This document shows positions 1 through 8,271 of a stretch of 64,000 nt of DNA, one piece after another. Under the pieces are notes generated by a model. That model was not told the DNA's origin. It saw nothing but the letters and a program-made list of their open reading frames with translations, and made no database searches. The position numbers and the translations under genes were made by a program. This stretch comes from an uncultured Paracoccaceae bacterium (GTDB lineage Bacteria; Pseudomonadota; Alphaproteobacteria; Rhodobacterales; Rhodobacteraceae), in NCBI GenBank assembly GCA_947498645.1, contig CANMKS010000001.1, positions 968,032 through 1,032,031 on the forward strand, read 5' to 3'. Position 1 is the stretch's first letter. Every line of letters begins with the position of its first letter.

Positions 1-3
1 AAT

Positions 4-1608
4 GTGCTGTTGTTGGTGGGTGTAACGGCGTTCTTTCTGATTTTGCGCCCGATTATCCTTGGCGTTTCCGGCGTGATGCAGGCCGTTGTTGTTGGCCCGT
101 CGCTCAGCAACCTGATCCTCTCGCGCCTGCACCGGCATTCGCTGGGGCAATCGGTCACGTTCTTTGATGATGATTTTGCAGGGCGCATCGCGCAAAAGCA
201 GATGCAGGCCGCGCGGGCAGCAACTGATCTGGTTGTGGATATGATCCACACTGTGGCCTTTGCGCTGGCGTCGCTGATCGGATCAGTGATCTTGCTGTTC
301 ACCATCGACGCGCGGTCGGCCCTGCTTTTGGCGCTGTGGGCTGCGTCGTATATCCTGCTGATCCGGTTCTTCATGCCGCGCATTCGCAAACGGTCCAAAG
401 CGCGGGCGGCGACCCGTGCAATGGTGACGGGTCAAGTTGTGGATACGATCACCAACATCAAGACGGTCAAGCTGTTTGCCCATGACGACCACGAAGATCG
501 CGCCGCGATTGATGCCATGGAAAACTATTGGGGAACGGCCGTGCGCTATGGCTGGCTCTCTGCGTCTTTCCGGTTCTGGCTGATGACGCTGGGTGGGCTA
601 TTGCCCATCATTCTGGTGGGTATGACCCTCTATTTCTGGGCAACCGGCTCTGCGACAGCGGGTGATATCGCGGCTGCAGGTGCGATTTCCCTGCGCTTGT
701 CGCAAATGACTGGCTGGGTCAGTTTCACACTGATGGGCATGTACGCCAATGTGGGCGAGATCGAGGATGCGATGAACACCCTCAGCCCGGAACATACATT
801 GGTCGATGCGCCTGATGCGTTTGAGCTGGTGGCAAAAAACGGGGGCATTGCCCTGGACAACGTGTCCTTCAGCTATGGCGGTGGTCCGGGTGGTTTGGAC
901 GGGGTCAGTCTGAACGTGCAACCGGGCGAAAAACTGGGCCTTGTTGGCGCATCCGGTGCCGGTAAATCAACCTTGGTCGCCTTGCTCTTGCGACTTTATG
1001 ATGCCGAGGACGGGCACGTCACGATTGACGGCACAGATTTGCGCGACGTGACACAGGAAAGCCTGCGCCGCCAGATTGCGATGGTCACGCAGGAAACGGC
1101 GATGTTCAATCGCTCTGCTCGTGACAACATCAAATACGGCAAGCCGGACGCCACCCAGGATGAGATCGAGGATGCGGCGCGGCAGGCCGAAGCGCATGCT
1201 TTCATACAGGACCTGCGCGACCACAAGGATCGGCGCGGTTATGATGCCCACCTGGGTGAGCGTGGGGTAAAACTCTCCGGTGGACAGCGGCAGCGGATCG
1301 CCATAGCGCGTGCCATCCTAAAAGATGCACCGATACTAGTGCTGGACGAAGCGACCAGCGCGCTTGATTCCGAGGTCGAAGCATCAATTCAAGGCGCGTT
1401 AGAGTCTATCATGGGAGACAAGACCGTCATCGCCATTGCCCACCGCCTGTCCACATTGGCGCAAATGGATCGTATCGTTGTGCTTGACGAAGGCCGCATT
1501 GTCGAGGAAGGCACACATGACGATTTGCTGGCCAAGGGTGGGCTTTATGCCCGGTATTGGAACCGGCAATCCGGTGGCTTTATCAATGTGAAAGATGCGG
1601 CGGAATAA
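4..1608 (+). CDS. ABC exporter, fused membrane and ATPase domains (5' end cut by window)
   Basis: This is a half-transporter of the ABC exporter (ABCB/MsbA-like) type, which forms a homodimer in the inner membrane and pumps a lipid or small molecule outwards. The first ~270 residues are hydrophobic transmembrane helices. The nucleotide-binding domain follows, with Walker A GASGAGKST near residue 315, signature LSGGQRQR near 424, Walker B LVLDEATSALD near 446 and the switch histidine in AHRLS near 480. The family is usually about 600 residues, so the N-terminus with the first helix probably lies upstream of the window; the GTG at 4 is only the first possible start here. The stop abuts the next gene without a gap. 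The substrate cannot be told from sequence. Confidence 0.9.
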   Translation: MLLLVGVTAFFLILRPIILGVSGVMQAVVVGPSLSNLILSRLHRHSLGQSVTFFDDDFAGRIAQKQMQAARAATDLVVDMIHTVAFALASLIGSVILLFTIDARSALLLALWAASYILLIRFFMPRIRKRSKARAATRAMVTGQVVDTITNIKTVKLFAHDDHEDRAAIDAMENYWGTAVRYGWLSASFRFWLMTLGGLLPIILVGMTLYFWATGSATAGDIAAAGAISLRLSQMTGWVSFTLMGMYANVGEIEDAMNTLSPEHTLVDAPDAFELVAKNGGIALDNVSFSYGGGPGGLDGVSLNVQPGEKLGLVGASGAGKSTLVALLLRLYDAEDGHVTIDGTDLRDVTQESLRRQIAMVTQETAMFNRSARDNIKYGKPDATQDEIEDAARQAEAHAFIQDLRDHKDRRGYDAHLGERGVKLSGGQRQRIAIARAILKDAPILVLDEATSALDSEVEASIQGALESIMGDKTVIAIAHRLSTLAQMDRIVVLDEGRIVEEGTHDDLLAKGGLYARYWNRQSGGFINVKDAAE

Positions 1609-2811
1609 ATGCTGACAATCGAAAGTTTAACCCATCTTGGGATGGGGCGCGCCTCTGATGGGCAATCACTTTTGCCGCGTGTTTTGCCGGGTGAAGAGGT
1701 GGACGTCGCCCAGGATGGGACTGTGCGGATTGTGACCCCGTCAACAGATCGGGTGGCCGCACCCTGCCGGCATTTCAAATCCTGCGGTGGCTGCGCGATG
1801 CAACATGCGACGGATAGTTTTGTCGCGGCATGGAAGCAGGACATTGTGGTCAAAGCCTTGGCCGCGCGCGGGTTATCGCCAGAATTTCGCCCAATCCAGA
1901 CCTCGCCCGCGCAATCGCGCAGGCGGGCTAAACTGTCGGGCCGTCGCACCAAGAAGGGCGCGATGATTGGGTTTCATGCGCGGGCTTCTGACACGTTGGT
2001 GCAGGTACCCGAGTGCCAGTTATTGACCCCCGCCCTGATCGCCAGCTTTGCCGCGCTTGAGGCGTTGACTGTCTTGGCCTGCTCGCGCAAAGGCGAGATT
2101 GACCTGACTGTGACCGAGGCGGCGCTTGGGCCTGATGTTCTGGTTGGCACAGACAAGGAACTTACCCCGCCGCTGCGTGTTGAACTGGCCGCATTGGCCA
2201 ATCAATATGGGCTGTCGCGTCTGGTGTGGAATGACGAACCCGTCGTGATGATCAACCCTCCTGCACAGGATTTCGGCGGTGTTTCTGCCGTGCCACCGCC
2301 CGGTGCCTTCTTGCAGGCGACAGCACATGGTGAAACATCGTTGCGTGATGCAGTGGAGGAGATCACCCAGGGCGCGGCACGCATCGCGGACCTGTTTGCA
2401 GGATGTGGTACATTCGCCCTGCCCCTGGCCAAAAGGGCCGAAGTACATGCGGTTGAAGGTGAAAGCGCGATGCTGGAGGCGCTTGATCGCGGCTGGCGTG
2501 AGGGCCACGAGCTGCGCCGCATCACAACGGAAACACGCGACCTTTTCCGCCGTCCATTGGAGGCGGATGAGCTGCGCCATTTCGATGCCGTTGTCATCGA
2601 CCCACCGCGCGCCGGGGCCGAGGCGCAGATCGCCACGATTGCTGTATCAGACATCAAGGCCATCGCGATGGTGTCCTGCAACCCCGTCACCTTTGCACGC
2701 GACGCGCAAACATTGGTGGACGCAGGCTTTGACATGTCGTGGGTACAGGCCGTTGATCAGTTTCGCTGGTCACCGCACACAGAGGTTGTTGCGGGCTTCA
2801 CACGGAAATGA
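1609..2811 (+). CDS. RNA m5U-type methyltransferase (TrmA/RlmC/RlmD family)
   Basis: This SAM-dependent methyltransferase is predicted to methylate C5 of a uridine in rRNA, as RlmD/RumA does in 23S rRNA. Visible features are a Cys cluster near residues 53-62 (C-x5-C-x2-C) that should ligate a 4Fe-4S cluster, a SAM-binding loop DLFAGCGTFALPLA near 265, the DPPRAG motif near 331 and the catalytic segment VSCNPVTFARD near 355 carrying the nucleophilic cysteine. At 400 residues it has normal length, although the N-terminal TRAM domain is short. It starts immediately after the stop of the ABC exporter, so the two are probably co-transcribed. Which uridine it modifies (rRNA or tRNA) is not decided by sequence. 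Confidence 0.88.
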   Translation: MLTIESLTHLGMGRASDGQSLLPRVLPGEEVDVAQDGTVRIVTPSTDRVAAPCRHFKSCGGCAMQHATDSFVAAWKQDIVVKALAARGLSPEFRPIQTSPAQSRRRAKLSGRRTKKGAMIGFHARASDTLVQVPECQLLTPALIASFAALEALTVLACSRKGEIDLTVTEAALGPDVLVGTDKELTPPLRVELAALANQYGLSRLVWNDEPVVMINPPAQDFGGVSAVPPPGAFLQATAHGETSLRDAVEEITQGAARIADLFAGCGTFALPLAKRAEVHAVEGESAMLEALDRGWREGHELRRITTETRDLFRRPLEADELRHFDAVVIDPPRAGAEAQIATIAVSDIKAIAMVSCNPVTFARDAQTLVDAGFDMSWVQAVDQFRWSPHTEVVAGFTRK

Positions 2812-2901
2812 TCATTGCGGCCGTCGATTGTCTACCTTCTGCCATGATTGTGCTGTAGAAATCGTCAAAAGGCGGCAAAGACCGTAGCGATGGGCAGTGA
2901 C

Positions 2902-3390
2902 ATGATTTCAAGACGAACAGTAGTGGTTGGGGCGGCCTTGGGGCTTGCTGGATGTTCCGGTGGTTTGCCGGTCTACACCGGGCCAGAGGTGACACGCATT
3001 CAGGTCTTTAAGGGTGATCGCCGGATGCAGCTTTTGCACCACCGCAGCCTTTTACGAGAATACACCTTTGATCTTGGATTTGCGCCAACGGGCCACAAGG
3101 AACAGGAAGGCGACGGGCGCACGCCAGAGGGTGCTTACGTGATCGACCGGCGCAACCCCAACAGCAACTTTCATCTGTCGCTTGGGATTTCTTACCCCAA
3201 TTCAGACGATGTCGCCGCCGCACGCGCCAAGGGAGTTGAGCCGGGAGGCGATATCTTTATCCATGGCACGCCTGACAAATGGGCGGGCACGCCGGATTGG
3301 ACCTGGGGTTGCATCGCGGTGACCAACAGCGAAATGGAAGAGATCTATTCTATGGTGCAGACAGGCACAAAGATCTTTCTCTATGCCTAA
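2902..3390 (+). CDS. L,D-transpeptidase (YkuD domain) lipoprotein
   Basis: This is a small YkuD-fold enzyme expected to form 3-3 peptidoglycan cross-links or to attach proteins to peptidoglycan in the periplasm. The N-terminus MISRRTVVVGAALGLAGCSG is a lipoprotein signal peptide with lipobox LAGC, which is why I start at 2902; an ATG at 2890 and a TTG at 2848 lie in frame upstream. The active-site block is present, with HGTPDKW followed by TWGCIAVTN, where the Cys is the nucleophile. It converges with and overlaps by 4 bp the CAP-domain gene on the other strand, and a second L,D-transpeptidase lies about 700 bp downstream. Confidence 0.87.
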   Translation: MISRRTVVVGAALGLAGCSGGLPVYTGPEVTRIQVFKGDRRMQLLHHRSLLREYTFDLGFAPTGHKEQEGDGRTPEGAYVIDRRNPNSNFHLSLGISYPNSDDVAAARAKGVEPGGDIFIHGTPDKWAGTPDWTWGCIAVTNSEMEEIYSMVQTGTKIFLYA

Positions 3391-3938
3391 AATGCAACCC
3401 CGCCCTGGGGGCGGCTGACCATCGGGTCGCTGCCCATATTCAATGTCCACCAGAGCTTGCCTGAGTCTTCCTGAAACCACGAAAAACCCATAAAGCGCGC
3501 TTTGGGGTCCAGAATCACTGCGCGCGTGTCGGATTGTGCCATCCAGGCAGCCAAGGTCTGCAATTCGGATTCAAACGATTCCGAGATGTTCTCGCCCAAA
3601 AGCCGCCCGGGAAATCCGACGCGCCGGGCCCGGTCCAGTGGGCTGGACCCGTCAGAGCCGAAAAGCCAAGGCCGGTTCTGCACTGCCATATCGCGTGAAT
3701 GGGTGGCCGCGGCCGCATTCAATGCCGCATTCAGTTCAACAGGAGTTGCACCAGCCTGCTGACGCAGTGCGTTGACGCTATCTAACATGCGGAACTGCAC
3801 CGCAGCTTCCTCGCCGGGGCGAATACGGTAGGCAGATGGCAACGGCAGACCATCCGGGCCCAAGGGCCGGTTTGGTGCTGTGCTACAGGCGGCCAAGCCA
3901 ACCGCAGCCAGCCCCATGATCAATTCGCGTCGCAACAT
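3387..3938 (-). CDS. CAP-domain (SCP/PR1-like) lipoprotein
   Basis: This is a secreted CAP-superfamily protein of 183 residues. The N-terminus MLRRELIMGLAAVGLAACST is a typical lipoprotein signal with the acylated Cys in LAAC. The body carries the family hallmarks: LNAALNAAAATHSRDMAVQN (helix with the conserved His), a GENI segment, and a C-terminal WW-type segment ending SGKLWWTLNMGS. Bacterial CAP proteins are of mostly unknown function; some bind lipid or act in the envelope. It lies tail to tail with one L,D-transpeptidase and head to head with another, so a cell-wall role is a reasonable inference but is not shown. Confidence 0.85.
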   Translation of the reverse strand: MLRRELIMGLAAVGLAACSTAPNRPLGPDGLPLPSAYRIRPGEEAAVQFRMLDSVNALRQQAGATPVELNAALNAAAATHSRDMAVQNRPWLFGSDGSSPLDRARRVGFPGRLLGENISESFESELQTLAAWMAQSDTRAVILDPKARFMGFSWFQEDSGKLWWTLNMGSDPMVSRPQGGVAF

Positions 3939-4105
3939 GCCAATACTCGCTTTGTTCGTCTATCTTCCTTAGCGGGATCAGTGCGCCACTTCAAACACAC
4001 ATGCCCCCGCCGGTCATAGCAATGACATATCTTTGAATTGAAGTGCTATCAGAGACACATTAAGTGTCACCTTTGAAACGTATTGGATCCCAAGGGGAAC
4101 TTACA

Positions 4106-4687
4106 ATGACACAGGATTTTTCGCGACGCGGATTTCTGGCTGCTTCAGCTGCCATGATTTCAACAAGTGCTGTGGCGCAGACAGCCAATTCGACTGAAAT
4201 CGAAAGTGACATCTCGGCAGGCGTTCAACGCAACATCTCAAGTTTTCGTTCGCTTGATTGGGAGCCCTATTTCAACAACCTCAACAATGGTGCGATCCTT
4301 GTGGACCTCCAGTCGCGGGCGTTGCATTTCTGGTCCGAGGATCAGACGGTTTACAAGCTGTTCCCGACGAGCGTGCCATTGACTGATGATCTGACCCGCA
4401 CAGGCCGGACATCAATCACGCGCAAGGTCGAAGGGCCAAGCTGGGCGCCGACCCCGTCGATGAAAATTCGTAACCCTGAATGGCCCGACTTTATCGGGCC
4501 TGGCCCGGAAAACCCGCTTGGGACACATGCCCTGCACCTGTCATGGCAATACTACCGCATTCACGGCACCCACGACACGCGCAAGATCGGACGCCGGTCT
4601 TCGAACGGGTGCATCGGCCTTTACAACGAACAGATCGCAGAGCTTTATAACCTGACCAAAGTAGGCACCCAGGTTTTGCTGATCTGA
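4106..4687 (+). CDS. L,D-transpeptidase (YkuD domain), Tat-type signal
   Basis: This is a second YkuD-family L,D-transpeptidase, predicted to act on peptidoglycan in the periplasm. The start at 4106 is preceded by an AAGGGG ribosome-binding site and gives the signal peptide MTQDFSRRGFLAASAAM, with a twin-arginine SRRGFLAAS motif. A TTG 42 bases upstream is less likely. The C-terminal active site reads IHGTHDTRKIG, then SSNGCIGLYN with the catalytic Cys. It resembles the periplasmic ErfK/YbiS/YcfS/YnhG type in layout. A strong hairpin terminator follows directly. The shared family with the gene at 2902 suggests divergence of two enzymes, not a recent duplication, since the sequences outside the motif differ. 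Confidence 0.9.
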   Translation: MTQDFSRRGFLAASAAMISTSAVAQTANSTEIESDISAGVQRNISSFRSLDWEPYFNNLNNGAILVDLQSRALHFWSEDQTVYKLFPTSVPLTDDLTRTGRTSITRKVEGPSWAPTPSMKIRNPEWPDFIGPGPENPLGTHALHLSWQYYRIHGTHDTRKIGRRSSNGCIGLYNEQIAELYNLTKVGTQVLLI

Positions 4688-4711
4688 GTGTTGATAGAGC
4701 TAATAGAAAAC

Positions 4712-4746
4712 AAAGGGCGCGCCAGTCAGGCGCGCCCTTTTGTTTT
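4712..4746 (+). terminator. Intrinsic terminator after L,D-transpeptidase
   Basis: AAAGGGCGCGCC (4712-4723) pairs perfectly with GGCGCGCCCTTT (4729-4740) across a 5-base loop, and a T-rich run follows. It lies 25 bases beyond the stop at 4687. The converging kinase gene ends at 4765, so it can serve both strands. Confidence 0.85.
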
Positions 4747-4764
4747 TATATCCGTCAGGGCAAG

Positions 4765-6021
4765 TTAGGTTTTGCCAAACCACGCCAGAATACCACGCTT
4801 GCGCTCGGGTTCTGGCACAGCAAGCATACCGGGCCGTGGCTGCGATGTGTTGCGTTTCTCTCCGGCGGACGACGTCTTTTCTGTCGCTGTTTCAGAGGTT
4901 TCGCGGTTGAATTCATCTGCCCATTCCGGCTTCGAACTAACCTTTTGTACCGGCAATGGTAGCGGCGGAAGGTCCTTGGTCGCGCGCGGCTCCGAGTTGA
5001 GAACATATTCGTTTGTTTCGGACACCAGACGTGTCAGGACCTTGCCCAAATCTGCCTTGGCACGCGGTTTAAGAGGCTTCACGCGCTCTTCTTTGGAGTT
5101 GATCAGATGCATCCATTCGCGGGCGGACTGGATCCGTGCCTTTGGCAGGATCTGCATTGCTTTGTCGATCGCTGCAAGGAACGCATCGTCATACTCTGGG
5201 AAGCGTCCAGCCAATGGCTCACACGGGTCGGGGTTGTTGCCTGCGAATTCAGCCATGCGGGTCTGGCTGTTGGGTGGGGATTCGCCGCTGATCAGGTGAT
5301 AAAAGGTTGCGCCCAGCGCATATAGGTCGCTGCTCGGGCTCTGTTTGCCACCGGCAAAATAAAATTCCTGCGGAGAGTAGCCATCCTTGACGACAAGCAC
5401 AGAGGATACGGCGCGGGTTTCGCGGCTTGCTTCTTCGCGCGCGGCGCCAAAGTCGATCAGCACCGGGCTGCCCCATTTGTCGAGCAGGATGTTGTCCGGC
5501 GAAATATCGCGGTGCAGCAGGTCATTCTGGTGAACGAGGTCAACCGCATCCAGAATCTTGATCAGGATCTCTTTTACCTGATCCGGCGTCAGGCGATGAC
5601 GCTCTTCTTTGATAACGCTAAGAAGATCACGACCATGGATCAGGTCCAGCACCATGTAAGCAGTTTCATTGTCTTCAAAGATGCGATGCACGCCAACAAT
5701 GTTGGGGTGGCGCATCTTGGCGATGCTGCGTGCCTCGCGCATGAACATCTCAACGATGGCGCGGTATTTTTCGGTGTGCTGGCTGGATCGCACCAATACG
5801 CTTTTGCCTTCGCGGCGGCAAAAGACCTCGGGGTAACATTCCTTGATAACGACGTCGCGGCCAAGAAAGTTGTCTCTTGCCAGATAGGTAATTCCGAATC
5901 CGCCATTGCTAAGCGGCCGTTCAATCTTGAACTGATCGCCCAGGAGGTCCGTTCCATTCGGAAGTGCTTCACTTCCTTCTTTCGTTTCCACTTCCAGCTC
6001 TCGTTTTGTCACAGCTGACAT
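4765..6021 (-). CDS. Serine/threonine protein kinase (Hanks type)
   Basis: This is a eukaryotic-like Ser/Thr kinase of 418 residues. The kinase domain spans about residues 30-310. It has a glycine-rich loop LSNGGFGITYLA at 38-49, the ATP-anchoring Lys in VVIKE at 60, catalytic HRDISPDN at 170-177 and DFG at 190-192. The remaining ~110 residues are polar, Pro/Lys-rich and likely cytosolic, with no transmembrane helix or obvious sensor domain. It ends on basic RKRGILAWFGKT. The nearest same-strand gene upstream is hemH, 266 bp away. A canonical CtrA-type box sits in that gap, so cell-cycle control is possible. The substrate is unknown, and no cognate phosphatase or FHA protein is adjacent. Confidence 0.9.
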   Translation of the reverse strand: MSAVTKRELEVETKEGSEALPNGTDLLGDQFKIERPLSNGGFGITYLARDNFLGRDVVIKECYPEVFCRREGKSVLVRSSQHTEKYRAIVEMFMREARSIAKMRHPNIVGVHRIFEDNETAYMVLDLIHGRDLLSVIKEERHRLTPDQVKEILIKILDAVDLVHQNDLLHRDISPDNILLDKWGSPVLIDFGAAREEASRETRAVSSVLVVKDGYSPQEFYFAGGKQSPSSDLYALGATFYHLISGESPPNSQTRMAEFAGNNPDPCEPLAGRFPEYDDAFLAAIDKAMQILPKARIQSAREWMHLINSKEERVKPLKPRAKADLGKVLTRLVSETNEYVLNSEPRATKDLPPLPLPVQKVSSKPEWADEFNRETSETATEKTSSAGEKRNTSQPRPGMLAVPEPERKRGILAWFGKT

Positions 6022-6193
6022 GTCTCACCAAAATCGTGCCAACACACGGCACGCCCCTACACAATAATAATCAACGCATTCATATTGCATTTGAAATATG
6101 TTTGCTTTGCGGCGGACTTGGGGAAACTTAGGGCTACAACCATGAATTTCCTCGATGTTTCGGTAGAATTCTACACGTTTTGGGCGATTATTA

Positions 6194-6209
6194 TTAACTG
6201 ATTATTAAC
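6194..6209. promoter_or_regulatory. Candidate CtrA-binding box
   Basis: TTAACTGATTATTAAC is an exact TTAAC-N6-TTAAC direct repeat, the textbook full CtrA site of alphaproteobacteria (TTAA-N7-TTAA). It lies about 170-190 bases upstream of the start codon of the Ser/Thr kinase, in an A+T-rich gap between genes. The match is seen; regulation by CtrA is inference. Confidence 0.5.
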
Positions 6210-6287
6210 TAATTGGCAGGTCGCCTAATGATTGTGCAAACGCTTTGAAACCGCACCAGCCGATAGCGCAAACAGATTCGGAGTTGA

Positions 6288-7373
6288 TTATTCGAGCCAG
6301 CCACCCAGGTTTTTCGCGATGACTCCAGTCAGCGCATCAATGTGTGCCGGATCGTCGTTGAGGCATGGGATATAGGTGAATTGCTCGCCTCCTGCCTCTT
6401 CAAAGCTCTCTTTGATCTCTTCGTTGATCTCTTCAAGGGTTTCGATGCAATCCGCAGAGAACGCGGGCGCGCAGACGGCGATGTTTTTGACGCCATCCTC
6501 TTTGGCCAGACGTGCAACCTCTTCGACTGTGTAGGGCTTCAACCATTCCTCTGGCCCAAATCGGGACTGGAAGGTTGTGACGACCTGCGTGTCGTCCCAG
6601 CCCAGCCGTTCTTTGAGCAGGCGCGTCGTCTTCTGGCACTGGCAATGGTAAGGATCACCCTCGCGCAGGTAGCGTTCTGGCACGCCGTGGTACGAACAGA
6701 CCAGCTTTTCAGGGGGTGTTTCCGCTTTGGCATATGCCTTTTCAATTGATTGCGCGAGCGCCTCGATATAGGCGGATTCTTCAAAGTAGGGCTCAACCAC
6801 ACGAACGACAGGTTGCCATTTCTCTTCCATCAGAGCCCGAAAGAACTGATCGTTGGCAGTGGCAGAGGTCGCACCTGCGTATTGGGGATACAAGGGGAAG
6901 AACAGTATCTTGGTGCATCCGTCCTCAACCATTTCGCGCACTTTGGACTTGGTGGATGGGTTGCCATAGCGCATGCAGAAATCCACGCGCACGTTATCGC
7001 CATAGCGTTCGACCATTTGCGCCTTGATCGCTGCTGTCTGCTTTTTCGTGATCGTCAGTAGCGGGCTTTCGTCATCAACTTCGTTCCAGATGGATTTATA
7101 GGCTGCCCCTGACGAAAACGGGCGTTTTGTCAGAATGATCAGCTGCAACAGTGGCTGCCAAATCCAGGCAGAGTAGTCGACCACCCGCTTGTCAGACAGA
7201 AACTCGTTCAGATAACGGCGCATCGACCAATAGTCTGTGCCATCAGGGGTACCGAGGTTTGCCAGCAGTATGCCGACACGCGCTGGTTTCACCGCAGGGT
7301 GATCAGCCCCTGCGTGCATGGGGCAAGTTGCTGGACGTTCTTCCGTCTGGCGTTTGGCATCGAGCATTTTCAT
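6288..7373 (-). CDS. hemH: Ferrochelatase
   Basis: Ferrochelatase inserts Fe2+ into protoporphyrin IX, the last step of protohaem synthesis. The 361-residue protein has the typical start of the core domain VGILLANLGTPDGTDYWSMR, the metal-binding His region LVCSYHGVPERYL, and the conserved acidic segment CAPAFSADCIETLEEINEE. An N-terminal extension of about 30 residues contains CPMHAGADH, a Cys/His stretch of unknown meaning. I kept the ATG at 7373, but an ATG two codons on (7367) is spaced better from AAGGA. An inverted repeat just upstream resembles an Irr iron-control site. Other haem genes (hemD, hemY-like) lie at the far end of the window. Confidence 0.95.
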   Translation of the reverse strand: MKMLDAKRQTEERPATCPMHAGADHPAVKPARVGILLANLGTPDGTDYWSMRRYLNEFLSDKRVVDYSAWIWQPLLQLIILTKRPFSSGAAYKSIWNEVDDESPLLTITKKQTAAIKAQMVERYGDNVRVDFCMRYGNPSTKSKVREMVEDGCTKILFFPLYPQYAGATSATANDQFFRALMEEKWQPVVRVVEPYFEESAYIEALAQSIEKAYAKAETPPEKLVCSYHGVPERYLREGDPYHCQCQKTTRLLKERLGWDDTQVVTTFQSRFGPEEWLKPYTVEEVARLAKEDGVKNIAVCAPAFSADCIETLEEINEEIKESFEEAGGEQFTYIPCLNDDPAHIDALTGVIAKNLGGWLE

Positions 7374-7390
7374 TGTCCTTAAGTAGCGCG

Positions 7391-7409
7391 ATTTAGCAGC
7401 TAGCTAAAT
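7391..7409. promoter_or_regulatory. Inverted repeat upstream of hemH, Irr/ICE-like
   Basis: ATTTAGC (7391-7397) and GCTAAAT (7403-7409) are perfect inverted arms around AGCTA, starting 18 bases upstream of the hemH start codon. The TTTAG-N7-CTAAA geometry resembles the iron control element bound by Irr in alphaproteobacteria, whose targets include haem genes. The palindrome is observed; the regulator is inferred. Confidence 0.45.
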
Positions 7410-7424
7410 GAGATACGGGCCGCG

Positions 7425-8258
7425 TCAATCATTGGACCTATCCAATGGGGTTTCATCTGTGCCCAAAGCATCGGCCAGGCGCGTGGTGGCGCTGCCGGGC
7501 CGGAGAGGCTGTGGTTGATCGGCTGACGGGGCCCAGCCTGTCAGGGTGATCACCTCGAATGTGGCGTCAACGCGGTTGTCGTCATTGCGAAAGTTGTCCG
7601 CATAGATGCTGGCGGCTTCGGTCAGGACATTGCGCCGGGTTGGATGCTTGATCCGGTCTGTCAGCGCATTGTTTTCACCCATTTTTCGCAGATCATGCAT
7701 CAGGTGAAAGGCGTTGGCATAGCTGGCCGTGATTGGTGTGCTGTCGGCAACGGGCAAGGCAAAGCCTGCGCGTTGCAGCAACCCCCCCAAATCGCGAATT
7801 TCGCCCATGGGGGCGATGCGCGGGGATAATCCGCCTGTGACCGCTGCTTCGGCCTCTGCCAACGAAGAGCGTAGTTCGTGCAGGGTCTGGCCGCCCAGAA
7901 AGGTACAAAGCAGCAGACCGTCGGGCTTCAGGCCATGTCGCGCCTGCACCAGTTGCCCTACAGGATCATTGGCCCAATGCAGGCACATCGCGTGCAGTAT
8001 CAGATCAAAGGTGCCCGGAGCGAGGTCAAGCGTGTCATCGTCAGGGATGATGTGGGCATCAGGATAGCGTTGCCCCCAGAAATCCGGGAAACCAGTCACA
8101 ATCGCAACTGATGTAAAGGTTCTGTTAACCTCACTTAGTCTTTCTTGCAGCTCATCGGCTGCATGCTCTTGCAGGAAAAGCGCATCGCTGCTGGCGCGGC
8201 TGCGGTTGCGCAACAGTGCGGCGCGGTCTGTCAGTTGGGGCATGCTCATTGGCGTCAT
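7425..8258 (-). CDS. SAM-dependent methyltransferase, BioC/NDUFAF5-like
   Basis: This is a class I methyltransferase of 277 residues. The N-terminus MTPMSMPQLTDRAALLRNR and the following ADELQERLSEVNRTF resemble the BioC/NDUFAF5 group. The SAM-binding core is divergent: the usual GxGxG loop appears only as VTGFPDFW, whereas the downstream segments LDLAPGTFDLILHAMCLHW and LKPDGLLLCTFLGG are clear. Members of this group include BioC (biotin synthesis) and NDUFAF5 (hydroxylation of a complex I subunit), so the reaction cannot be assigned from sequence. It is transcribed divergently from comF with only 13 bases between the two starts. Confidence 0.75.
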   Translation of the reverse strand: MTPMSMPQLTDRAALLRNRSRASSDALFLQEHAADELQERLSEVNRTFTSVAIVTGFPDFWGQRYPDAHIIPDDDTLDLAPGTFDLILHAMCLHWANDPVGQLVQARHGLKPDGLLLCTFLGGQTLHELRSSLAEAEAAVTGGLSPRIAPMGEIRDLGGLLQRAGFALPVADSTPITASYANAFHLMHDLRKMGENNALTDRIKHPTRRNVLTEAASIYADNFRNDDNRVDATFEVITLTGWAPSADQPQPLRPGSATTRLADALGTDETPLDRSND

Positions 8259-8271
8259 TTAGGGTGCAATC

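Noticed and set aside
1..60. ABC exporter as a truncated pseudogene
   Set aside because: The missing N-terminus is explained by the window boundary, and all ATPase motifs are intact.
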